From the NCBI GenBank assembly GCA_016721185.1, contig JADKIP010000014.1:496001-560000 (forward strand): 64,000 nucleotides of DNA. Direction: 5' to 3'. Position numbers and translations under genes: made by a program. This document shows positions 18,757-28,695 of this stretch, piece after piece. Source of the DNA: Candidatus Dechloromonas phosphorivorans (GTDB lineage: Bacteria; Pseudomonadota; Gammaproteobacteria; Burkholderiales; Rhodocyclaceae). Position 1 is the stretch's first letter. Each line of letters starts with the position of its first letter. Under the pieces are notes generated by a model. The model worked only from the letters and a program-made list of their open reading frames with translations, searched no databases and was not told where the DNA came from.

Positions 18757-20010
18757 TTAACTCCGGCCGCGACCCTTCCAGGAGGTCTGGCAGGTTTTCT
18801 GGATGTAGCGCAAGGCGCGTTCCATGTGGCTGTCGGGCATTTCCGGGTCGAGGTCGGCGAGATGGGTTTCGGCTTCCGGCCGCAAATCTTCCAGCCAGAG
18901 ATCCTTCAGGTCATCGCGCATTTCATGGGGTGCCTGCGCTTCAATAAAGTCGATCACGGCCGATGACTTGAAACCGGATGTCCTGAATGACTGGATGATT
19001 TCCTTGGCTTCCCGTTGCAGCAAGCTGGCCTTGGGGGGAAAGCCGGTAGCCACCAGCAGAAAGACTGTGGCAACGACGTTGGAATCATCGCCATCGCCCT
19101 TGGTGACGCGGTGCCATTCCTTGGCAACGAGTTGGTCGTATTCCCCAATCGCCTCGCTGACGCTTTCATTGACGAAGTAATCGCCAGCCGCTTCGCCATG
19201 CAGCAGCGCATCGGCACTTTTGTCGTTGGCGCGAAGTGCCGGGATCACTTCGCTGACGAAGTGGGTCATCGCATTGCGTGTCGCCATCTGGAAGTCTTCC
19301 GGCCCATTGGCGAGGAAGGCATTCAAGCGGGCTTCATCGAGTTTTGCCGTTTTTTTCCGGGCGGCTTGCAAAAGCTTGGCCAGACCGGTTCGCCCCGGAA
19401 TCTCCAGTGCCGCCTCCTTGACGAAAAGGACCAGCAAGGCGCTGCGAATCACGGTGTCGGCGACGACTGAATCCAGATCGTCCTTGGTCAACCCCAGTTT
19501 CTTGCCGAGCCAGCAGGCCAGCCCGATCTGGCGCTGGCAGGCAGCCCGCAGTGCCTGTTCATCGCGGTATTGTTTGATCGACAACGGCGAGGCGAAGGTT
19601 TTGTCGTTGAGGAAGTTCTTCTGATCTTCCGGCAGGGCGCTATAGCCGCCGATCAGCGTACTGTCCGGCATGGCGTGCAGCATTTTCAGCAGGTCCGAGC
19701 CACCTTTGGAGAGCGACAGGAACGACTTGTCGCGCAAGGCGAGGGCGGCCATTTGCAGGTCGCTGCCCGTACTCTCTTCGAGGTACAGGCTGACCAGATT
19801 GACCATGCGCTCACGCGCATTTTCGAGATCGGTGCGCAAATGCGCCGTGCCGAAATGGTTGGCGATCTGCACAATGCCCTTCGGGCCGTCAGCCAGAATG
19901 CTGTCGAGCCGGCTGGGCGAGAGAATGCTCTGCTTCACGCCGAAGCGGAGTGCCTTCTCAAAGAATGGACGGCCATCGACCGTGGCGATAGCGCTGGAAG
20001 CGTGAGCCAT
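18757..20010 (-). CDS. Unknown 417-residue protein, last gene of a J-domain operon
   Basis: No family recognised. The protein is largely alpha-helical and charged, with no TM segment or signal peptide, and begins MAHASSAIATVDGRPFFEKA. It follows the 249-residue gene by 12 bases and ends the four-gene minus-strand unit that starts with a J-domain protein at 21664. Given the J-protein and the adjacent divergent clpB, a role in protein quality control or in assembling a specific client is possible; this is inference only. Confidence 0.75.
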   Translation of the reverse strand: MAHASSAIATVDGRPFFEKALRFGVKQSILSPSRLDSILADGPKGIVQIANHFGTAHLRTDLENARERMVNLVSLYLEESTGSDLQMAALALRDKSFLSLSKGGSDLLKMLHAMPDSTLIGGYSALPEDQKNFLNDKTFASPLSIKQYRDEQALRAACQRQIGLACWLGKKLGLTKDDLDSVVADTVIRSALLVLFVKEAALEIPGRTGLAKLLQAARKKTAKLDEARLNAFLANGPEDFQMATRNAMTHFVSEVIPALRANDKSADALLHGEAAGDYFVNESVSEAIGEYDQLVAKEWHRVTKGDGDDSNVVATVFLLVATGFPPKASLLQREAKEIIQSFRTSGFKSSAVIDFIEAQAPHEMRDDLKDLWLEDLRPEAETHLADLDPEMPDSHMERALRYIQKTCQTSWKGRGRS

Positions 20011-20022
20011 GAATTCCCTCGG

Positions 20023-20772
20023 TCAGATCGCGGATTCTTCAACTTCACCCGGTTCGCTGCTTTCAGCAACCGGATTCTGGATCGCTGCTGCAGCCTGTTC
20101 GGCAAAGCGTTGCATGCGGTCGCGCAGCAAAATGATCACTTGCTCGAAGATGTCCGGATGCTCGTGGCGCAAGACCCAGGCGGTTTCCATCCAGTCGCCG
20201 TCGGAGGCTTCGGCGCGGGTGATGCGCGGCTGCGTATCGGAGATGGAGTCACCCAGATTCAGCGCTTCGTCGATTTCTTCGACTTTTTCGGCCAGCCAGG
20301 TGATGGATTTGTTCTCCATCGAGGATTCCGGCATCTGTTCGCTGAATTCGCCGGTCATGCCAAAGTGCAGCACTTCCTCGAAACGCTCGGCGAAGTAATT
20401 GGCGAAGGTGTCGTAACCGCCATCGATTTCGCCAATCGCTTCCAGGTATTCACCCGCCATGTCGCCATTGGCGTGAACCACGGCATTGATCATGCCGCGC
20501 AGGGCTTCATGCGTGCGGTCGCGGTACTTCTGCTCAAGGATCACGGCGCGAGCGAATTGCTCGGGCGAAACCACCATGTTGATGACCGATTCCCGTGATG
20601 AATCGAACTCGCGCATCATCGCCAGCAGGTCTTTGGGGGGGATTTCATCAAGGATGGCAACCAGCGCGTCATCACCTTCTTCATCAGCAATGGCGACCAG
20701 CGCGTGTTCGGCACCCGCCACATCGCCAGCGAGAATGAGTTTGATCGTTTGTTGTACAACGGGGTGTGTCAT
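20023..20772 (-). CDS. Unknown acidic 249-residue protein in J-domain operon
   Basis: The protein is strongly acidic and helical (MTHPVVQQTIKLILAGDVAG at the start, many Glu/Asp throughout). The first 60 residues look like a tandem helical-repeat fold (AGAEHALVAIADEEGDDALV). No catalytic motif is seen. It is separated from the upstream 180-residue gene by 71 bases holding a palindrome, and from the downstream gene by 12. Confidence 0.75.
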   Translation of the reverse strand: MTHPVVQQTIKLILAGDVAGAEHALVAIADEEGDDALVAILDEIPPKDLLAMMREFDSSRESVINMVVSPEQFARAVILEQKYRDRTHEALRGMINAVVHANGDMAGEYLEAIGEIDGGYDTFANYFAERFEEVLHFGMTGEFSEQMPESSMENKSITWLAEKVEEIDEALNLGDSISDTQPRITRAEASDGDWMETAWVLRHEHPDIFEQVIILLRDRMQRFAEQAAAAIQNPVAESSEPGEVEESAI

Positions 20773-20796
20773 GCGGCTTCCTTCTAATGCTTATGG

Positions 20797-20816
20797 ATTC
20801 CCGCTTTGGCGGGAAT
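20797..20816. repeat. Palindrome ATTCCC-N8-GGGAAT inside the J-domain operon
   Basis: ATTCCCGCTTTGGCGGGAAT is a perfect inverted repeat. Its pattern equals the neisserial dRS3 consensus ATTCCC-N8-GGGAAT. Similar sequences are common between betaproteobacterial genes. It may attenuate or stabilise the mRNA between the second and third genes. Confidence 0.6.
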
Positions 20817-20843
20817 GACCCAACAAATTAAATTGGCAGTTGA

Positions 20844-21386
20844 TCAATGGTCGACAGAATCGAAACCCTGTTTTGACATCCAGTCGGCACCCGCTTCTGA
20901 AAGGTCGCGTTCGTCATCTTCTTCGTCGTCATCCGAGCCACGGTTTTTCGATTCCTCGTCATCATCCGAGCTGGCCGCCGGCAAGTCGCCGCCATCCTTG
21001 AGGCGCAGGAATTCAAGCCCGACGGTGGTGACCAGGAAGGCATCGCCGCCTTCTTCGCGCAGGGCGGCAGCGATCAGCGGCTTGGCCCACTCGGCAATGC
21101 CTAGCGATCCTTTGACGACATTCCAGGCCGGGAAACTTGGCTGGCCCGGTTCGTTGGTTACGGCGCGCAGCATGAGTGCCGAATCCTTGAACTGGAAGGC
21201 TTCGTAGAAGGCGACCGCAACCATTTCCGGGGCGAATTCGATCATCGGCAGGATGGCGTGGATGGCGTCGCGCTTTTCCTTGAGGCGGGATTGCAGGACG
21301 GTTTTGCCTTCGGAGTCGCTCAGCAGATCATCAATTTCGCTGGCGTAGGTGTGGGAGAGTTCGGCAAAAAAGCGGGATTTTTTCAT
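20844..21386 (-). CDS. Unknown 180-residue protein overlapping the J-domain gene
   Basis: The start ATG overlaps the stop of the J-domain gene (ATGA, 21383-21386), so translation is coupled. The first 135 residues are helical (MKKSRFFAELSHTYASEIDD). The tail from about residue 137 is a low-complexity Asp/Glu/Ser stretch, followed by AGADWMSKQGFD. No family is recognised. Coupling to the J-protein suggests the two act together. Confidence 0.78.
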   Translation of the reverse strand: MKKSRFFAELSHTYASEIDDLLSDSEGKTVLQSRLKEKRDAIHAILPMIEFAPEMVAVAFYEAFQFKDSALMLRAVTNEPGQPSFPAWNVVKGSLGIAEWAKPLIAAALREEGGDAFLVTTVGLEFLRLKDGGDLPAASSDDDEESKNRGSDDDEEDDERDLSEAGADWMSKQGFDSVDH

Positions 21387-21664
21387 TGGGTAATAACATC
21401 CGAGAGGTAAGTTTTCCAGATGTCCTGGGCAACAGTTTGTGGGTCATCAATCAGGCTGCGACGACGGTTGTCGTCATAAGCCTTGCGGCGGGTTTCGTCG
21501 GACAAAACCTCGTAGGCTTCCTGTATTTCACGGAAGCGGCTAGCGGCGTCAAGTGACGGGTTTTTGTCCGGGTGATACTGGTTCGCCTTTCTGCGGTAGG
21601 AGGTCTTGATGACCTCCGGTGTCGCACCGGGCGAGACGCCCAATATGGCGTAATGGTTTTGCAC
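21383..21664 (-). CDS. Minimal J-domain (DnaJ-like) protein
   Basis: 93 residues that are almost entirely a J-domain: NHYAILGVSPGATPEVIKTS, then YRRKANQYHPDKNPSLDA with the essential His-Pro-Asp, and EIQEAYEVLSDETRRKAYDD. There is no Gly/Phe region, zinc fingers or C-terminal substrate domain, so it is a class III J-protein that should stimulate an Hsp70 for a specific job. First gene of the operon 21664-18757, whose other members are unknown. Confidence 0.88.
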   Translation of the reverse strand: MQNHYAILGVSPGATPEVIKTSYRRKANQYHPDKNPSLDAASRFREIQEAYEVLSDETRRKAYDDNRRRSLIDDPQTVAQDIWKTYLSDVITQ

Positions 21665-21709
21665 GCTTACTCCTTGATTCTCAATCTGTGCCTATAGGCC
21701 AATGAACGA

Positions 21710-21961
21710 TCAATGACCAGCATTCAAGTCCGTCGCCGGCGCATTGCTACGGTCAACCGTCAAAATGCCCTTATTTTCCTCGTCGGCAATCACACTCGGT
21801 ACTTTGATCTCGAAGGGCAGGCGGCGTTCGTCGGCGACGCGCAGCATTAGCAGGCGGATGGCGTCCGAGATCGACAAGCCCATGGCTGCCAGCGCTTCCG
21901 TGGCACGTTCCTTGGTATTCGTATCGATGCGCGCGCGGACGTAAGTGTCGGCAGTGCTCAT
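21710..21961 (-). CDS. RelB/DinJ-family antitoxin without adjacent toxin
   Basis: 83 residues: MSTADTYVRARIDTNTKERA and then ALAAMGLSISDAIRLLMLRV, the ribbon-helix-helix of DinJ/RelB antitoxins. The family partner (YafQ/RelE-type) would be expected immediately downstream, but only 45 bases separate it from the J-domain gene. The C-terminus (ILTVDRSNA...) is encoded by a variant copy of the dispersed 12-mer at 21746-21757, so the toxin-binding tail may have been replaced. It may be an orphan regulator. Confidence 0.75.
   Translation of the reverse strand: MSTADTYVRARIDTNTKERATEALAAMGLSISDAIRLLMLRVADERRLPFEIKVPSVIADEENKGILTVDRSNAPATDLNAGH
21746..21761 (+). repeat. Dispersed 12-mer, one-base variant, at the 3' end of the antitoxin gene
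   Basis: GCTACGGTCAAC, four bases, then AAAA. It lies antisense within the last codons of the DinJ-like gene. Confidence 0.6.
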
Positions 21962-22082
21962 GGTCAGCTCTCCTTGAAACCGAGGTGGGGGTCGGTATTG
22001 TAGTCACACTGCGACTACGCATCAAGGTGAACTTGGTGTTTTGGACTGAACTGAGCCGCGGATTGATTGTTGGCCAGGGTGG

Positions 22083-22109
22083 TTGAAATCCATCAGATGA
22101 TCCTTATCT
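22083..22109 (+). promoter_or_regulatory. Candidate heat-shock (sigma-32) promoter of clpB
   Basis: TTGAAA at 22083-22088 and CCTTATCT at 22102-22109 with a 13-base spacer fit the sigma-32 pattern (CTTGAAA, CCCCATnT), with two differences in the -10. It lies about 37 bases before the clpB start, where such a promoter is expected. Confidence 0.45.
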
Positions 22110-22145
22110 GCTTGGTATCAAAATATTCATCTCCGGAGATTGAAC

Positions 22146-24723
<2,578 letters not shown>

Positions 24724-24734
<11 letters not shown>

Positions 24735-25533
24735 GGACTTCGCAGCCTGGCAGAAAGCCCGTCTAGACGAGCTTTCTGCCCCCGATAGCTGGCTCGGGCT
24801 GATTGGCCTGTTCTGGCTGGAACCGGGGGTGAACTCAGTGGGCAGCGCCACCGATGCTGCGGTGAATTTGCCGTCCGGCCCGGCGCATCTTGGCGATCTG
24901 CGCTGGGAAGGCGGCCGGATTTTCTGGCAGCCGGTCGGGGCGATGCGTGTCGAGCTTGAGACGGACCATCTCGGCAAGCCGACTACGGTCGACTGTGAAA
25001 ATCTGTCATTTTTTGTGGTTGACCGTGACAATCGGCTGGCCGTGCGTGTGCGCGACCGTAACTGGGCGGCGAGCCAACCTTTTAAAGGGCTGGACTATTT
25101 TCCGTTTGAGCCGGCGTGGCAAATCGAGGCCGAATGGCAATCCATTTCGCCGCCGCTGCGCATGGAAGTGCCGAATGTGTCGGGCGACCTGAAAACGGTC
25201 GACGTCGCATACAAGGCTGTGTTTTCAGTGGCGGGTGAAACGGTTGCGCTGCTGCCGATGGCGGTGGGTGACAACGAGGTTTTCTTTGTTTTCCGTGACC
25301 GTAGCAGTGGCAAGGAAACCTATGGTGCCGGGCGTTTTCTCAAGGTGCCTGCTGCAACAACGGGTGCAACTGCGCAAGCCGGAGGCCACGGCAAAATCAG
25401 CCTTGATTTCAATCGCGCCTACAACCCGCCCTGCGCATTTACGTCCTTTGCCACTTGCCCGTTGCCGCCGCCGGAGAACTGGTTGCCGTTCCCGGTCCTT
25501 GCCGGTGAAAAAAAGTGGCAAGGCGGAAAATGA
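24724..25533 (+). CDS. DUF1684 protein, TTG start overlapping clpB
   Basis: About 269 residues beginning [20 protein letters not shown] and then [17 protein letters not shown]. It ends with the DUF1684 signature [20 protein letters not shown] and [13 protein letters not shown]. No ATG exists before the conserved N-terminus, so translation must begin at TTG 24724, 11 bases inside clpB, or be coupled to it. The family's biochemical role is not established. A one-base variant-type copy of the dispersed 12-mer (ACTACGGTCGAC) is at 24982. Confidence 0.82.
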
Positions 25534-25590
25534 ATGTTTCAACATGTATCTACCCTGTCTTGAGGCATCGGTTAGATTAAAATCCTGCCG

Positions 25591-26412
25591 ATGTTTGTTG
25601 AGGAACCTCCCCGCACGCCACCATCGCTGATTGTCGCGATTGCACTTTCCCTGCTTTTGCATGGTTTGGTGCTCTTTGTTTCAAGGCAGCCACCGGAAAG
25701 TCAGGATCGACCGGCGCGGCGCATCGAAGCCTCCCTGGCGACACCCCAGGTTAAGCCCAAGCCAATCACGCCGCCGCTCACAACCCCCGCTCAGCAATCC
25801 CCGGCCAAGGCGCCCGTTCGCAAGAAAGTACTGGCCGTCGATAAATCGAAGGCCCACAAGACCAGCCCAAGCAAGCCCGAATGGTCCGTGGCGCAAAAAC
25901 AGGAAATGAACAAGTTCCTGAAAGAGCTGGAGGATCCGCGCCAGCCGCCGCCGGATCTGGCGCAGCGCTCACTGGCGATGGCTCGGGAATACGGGCGCGA
26001 GCAGGCCCGGCATGATGAGTCGGGAGAGGCGACGCTTGAACGTTTGCCTAACAGCCCGCCGGTCGATCCGTTCAGTCTTGAAATGTATCTTGATGCGCTG
26101 GTCAAAAAACTCAACCGCAGCGCCGGCTTCGTCAGGAATGATCCGCGCAGCAAGGGGGTCAAGAGTGCATTGGTCCAGGTGAAGATCAACCCGGATGGCT
26201 CCTTGCGCAGTTTCAAGGTGCTGAATGCCGGTGATCAGCAGGCTGAAATTTCCTTCATTAAATCGGTCGTCGAGCAGGCTGTCCCGTTTGCTGCCTTCCC
26301 GGCAGACATGCGACGCTCAGCGCGTTCGCTGGGCATGATGATCTGCATCATGCCGCCGAGTTTAAGCGGCGGTTTCGGTTTTAGCCGTAGCCCGGACGGG
26401 GGAAAGTGTTGA
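25591..26412 (+). CDS. TonB-like energy-transducing protein
   Basis: 273 residues: a short cytoplasmic start, one TM helix (LIVAIALSLLLHGLVLFV), a Pro/Lys-rich periplasmic spacer (residues 40-105), and a TonB-type C-terminal domain (ALVQVKINPDGSLRSFKVLN, then IKSVVEQAVPFAAFP). It would couple the proton-motive force to an outer-membrane receptor, though no ExbBD or receptor is nearby. The Arg/Gly-rich end after residue 255 is longer than usual. No partner gene points to the transported substrate. Confidence 0.8.
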   Translation: MFVEEPPRTPPSLIVAIALSLLLHGLVLFVSRQPPESQDRPARRIEASLATPQVKPKPITPPLTTPAQQSPAKAPVRKKVLAVDKSKAHKTSPSKPEWSVAQKQEMNKFLKELEDPRQPPPDLAQRSLAMAREYGREQARHDESGEATLERLPNSPPVDPFSLEMYLDALVKKLNRSAGFVRNDPRSKGVKSALVQVKINPDGSLRSFKVLNAGDQQAEISFIKSVVEQAVPFAAFPADMRRSARSLGMMICIMPPSLSGGFGFSRSPDGGKC

Positions 26413-26424
26413 GTCCACTTTCCC
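26400..26424. terminator. Hairpin between convergent genes
   Basis: GGGAAAGTG and CACTTTCCC form a perfect 9-bp stem with a 7-base loop. No T-run follows, so it may act as a 3'-end stem-loop more than as a classical terminator. Confidence 0.45.
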
Positions 26425-26444
26425 GAAGTTCAGTCCTGGCTATT

Positions 26445-27584
26445 TCAGTGGTGGGCGGCCATCACCGCATCTAGCGCCTTGGCAAAATTAGCCACGGTTC
26501 GCGCCGGGTTGTGCAGTTTATCCAGCCCGAACAAGCCTAAGCGGAAGGTACGGAAATCGGCCGGCTCGTCGCATTGCAGCGGCACGCCGGCAGCCGACTG
26601 CAGGCCGGCGGCGAGGAATTTCTTGCCGCTATGAATATCCGGGTCGGTGGTGTAGCTGACGACTACGCCGGGGGCCTGGAAGCCTTCGGCAGCGACGCTC
26701 TTGAAACCTTTGCCGACCAGTAGTTCACGGACCTGGCGACCCAGTTCGTGCTGCTCGGCGCAAACCTTTTCGAAGCCATAGGCTTCTGTTTCCAGCATGA
26801 CATCGCGCACGCTGGCCAGCGCGTCGGTTGGCATGGTGGCGTGGTAAGCATGGCCGCCATTTTCAAAAGCTTCCATGATCTGCAGCCACTTTTTCAGGTC
26901 GCAGGCAAAGCTGCTGCTGGTCGTTGCATCAATGCGGGCCCGCGCCCGTTCGCCGAGTGCGACGAAGGCGCAGCACGGCGAACCACTCCAGCCTTTTTGC
27001 GGCGCGCTGATCAGAACATCGACGTTGTTGGCCGCCATATCGACCCAGACGGTGCCCGAGGCAATGCAATCAAGCACAAAAAGCCCGTCCACCGCATGCA
27101 CGGCAGCGCCGACTGCCTTGAGGTAATCATCCGGCAGCATCATGCCGGCGGAGGTTTCAACGTGCGGCGCGAAGACAACATCCGGCTTGTGTTCCAGGAT
27201 GGCGGCAACCACTTCGGCAATCGGCACGGGCGCAAACGGCGCCTGGGTGCCGCTACCCATCTGGCGCGCCTTGAGCACGATGCTTTCCGAGGGAATGTGT
27301 CCCATGTCGAAAATCTGCGTCCAGCGGAAGCTGAACCAGCCATTGCGGATAACCAGTACTTTTTTGTGGGTGGCGAATTGCCGCGCCACCGCTTCCATGC
27401 CGAATGTCCCGCTACCCGGCACAATCACGGCGGCCTTGGCGTTATAAACTTTCTTCAGAATGCGCGAGATGTCTTTCATCACGCCCTGAAAGCGTTGCGA
27501 CATATGGTTCAGCGCACGGTCGGTATAAACCACCGAGTATTCCAGCAAGCCTTGTGGATCAGGTTGGGGTAGCAGGGCAGGCAT
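26445..27584 (-). CDS. Class V aminotransferase (alanine/serine--glyoxylate type)
   Basis: A PLP enzyme of 379 residues. The start ATG at 27584 has SD GGAGA. Key parts are VPGSGTFGMEAVARQ, the Asp of LDCIASGTVWVDM and the PLP-lysine segment LISAPQKGWSGSP. The C-terminus FRLGLFGLDKL is standard. Members transfer amino groups to glyoxylate or act as phosphoserine/2-aminoethylphosphonate aminotransferases; the substrate cannot be decided. Single gene, divergent from the OsmC gene at 27918. Confidence 0.88.
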   Translation of the reverse strand: MPALLPQPDPQGLLEYSVVYTDRALNHMSQRFQGVMKDISRILKKVYNAKAAVIVPGSGTFGMEAVARQFATHKKVLVIRNGWFSFRWTQIFDMGHIPSESIVLKARQMGSGTQAPFAPVPIAEVVAAILEHKPDVVFAPHVETSAGMMLPDDYLKAVGAAVHAVDGLFVLDCIASGTVWVDMAANNVDVLISAPQKGWSGSPCCAFVALGERARARIDATTSSSFACDLKKWLQIMEAFENGGHAYHATMPTDALASVRDVMLETEAYGFEKVCAEQHELGRQVRELLVGKGFKSVAAEGFQAPGVVVSYTTDPDIHSGKKFLAAGLQSAAGVPLQCDEPADFRTFRLGLFGLDKLHNPARTVANFAKALDAVMAAHH

Positions 27585-27749
27585 ATTGATCTCCGTTATC
27601 TGTTGTTGAGTGCGCCGCAAAGGCAAAATCAAAAAGGGCAGCATACCGCCAAGACAGCAGGCTAGGCTAGTGACTCAGCCGCTCATCATCAATGAATATG
27701 GACTAATGGGGTCAGTCGATCGCTTGATGTTGGCCGTTAAATCCAGATT

Positions 27750-27770
27750 GCTGCGGTCGACGCATAAAAA
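27750..27770 (+). repeat. Dispersed 12-mer GCTGCGGTCRAC, intergenic copy
   Basis: GCTGCGGTCGAC, four bases, AAAAA. It lies in the 333-base space between the aminotransferase and OsmC genes; I see no gene in that space. Confidence 0.75.
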
Positions 27771-27917
27771 GCCGGTATTTTCAGATACCGTCTCTCAACC
27801 GACGGGCATGCCGGGTTTGTTGGTGCGCCTTAATCTATCCGATTATAATATTAGCGGTTGTTGATGTTGTTTGGTCAGCATCAGCAGTCTCCAAAACCAA
27901 ATCATGGAAAGAACAGC

Positions 27918-28295
27918 ATGTATTCAACCATTGTCGATAACACCCCGCTCATTCAAGTTGCCGCAGGCAAGCACTCAGCCATCTATGCGTTGGATGGTTC
28001 GCAGATGAATCCACTCGAAGCTTTTTATGCGGTGCTGGCGGCCTGCGCTGCGGTCTACGCGAAAAAAGCCTGCAAGGAACTTGCGGTGCCTGCCGAGGGT
28101 ATTGAAATTAACTGCAAACCTTTCGCGGGTAAGGCAGGGCCTTTGTCTCTCGCCAAGTTCAGGACGGAAGTCCGCTTTCCCGAGCGTTTCACGGCTGAGC
28201 AAAAAGTCAGGATTCTTGAGGCCATCGCACACTGCGCGGTCAAGGAGGTGGTGCAGGATGGTCCGAGCATCGAGTTTACCGTCGTCGAGATTTAA
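27918..28295 (+). CDS. OsmC-family protein (first copy)
   Basis: 125 residues starting MYSTIVDNTPLIQVAAGKHS, with the OsmC Cys region MNPLEAFYAVLAACAAVYA and a second Cys in AHCAVKEVVQDG. OsmC/Ohr proteins reduce organic hydroperoxides through such Cys pairs; this one is the YhfA-like branch, whose substrate is less certain. The ATG was chosen by the SD GGAAAG. A near copy of the dispersed 12-mer (GCTGCGGTCTAC, then A6) occurs in frame at 28047. Confidence 0.82.
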   Translation: MYSTIVDNTPLIQVAAGKHSAIYALDGSQMNPLEAFYAVLAACAAVYAKKACKELAVPAEGIEINCKPFAGKAGPLSLAKFRTEVRFPERFTAEQKVRILEAIAHCAVKEVVQDGPSIEFTVVEI

Positions 28296-28376
28296 GCACT
28301 CACATCGGCCTCATCGTCTTTCCTCGCCGTGCTAGAATTTGGCCATTGTCTTGATTAGCTTGGGGAAAGTAACCAA

Positions 28377-28586
28377 ATGGGTGACGTAAACACAAGTTTT
28401 GTATCTGATCATACAAAATGGATGAATGAACTGCTGGAAAAGAACCCGGATTGGGTTGAAGACCAAAAAGTCGGTCGTGCTTTGTGGTGGGATAAAAAGC
28501 AGGATGTGGATTGCACCCAGCGCAATGCGGACTCCAAGGTTCCCCAGAAGTCTTACCCGTACGACGTGAATTTCTTCGGCGAGTAA
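28377..28586 (+). CDS. DUF3460 protein
   Basis: 69 residues, TKWMNELLEKNPDWVEDQKV then GRALWWDKKQDVD, ending KSYPYDVNFFGE. This matches the small DUF3460 family restricted mainly to betaproteobacteria; its function is unknown. SD GGGGAAAG before the ATG and a strong terminator just after, so it is an independent unit. Confidence 0.85.
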   Translation: MGDVNTSFVSDHTKWMNELLEKNPDWVEDQKVGRALWWDKKQDVDCTQRNADSKVPQKSYPYDVNFFGE

Positions 28587-28612
28587 TCCACTTCAACTCA
28601 ATGCAGCAATAG

Positions 28613-28638
28613 AAAAGCCGGTCACTGACCGGCTTTTT
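28613..28638. terminator. Terminator shared by DUF3460 gene and the convergent acetyltransferase gene
   Basis: AAAAGCCGGTCA-CTGACCGGCTTTTT forms a perfect stem with T-run, between convergent genes. Confidence 0.88.
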
Positions 28639-28695
28639 GTTGTCTATTTTTTGTCTTGCTCACGCCAGGCGGCGCCGGCGTGAGCAAGAAGCTGA

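Noticed and set aside
27610..27864. A protein in the gap before the first OsmC gene
   Set aside because: Low coding quality and spans a 12-mer repeat and promoter-like sequence.
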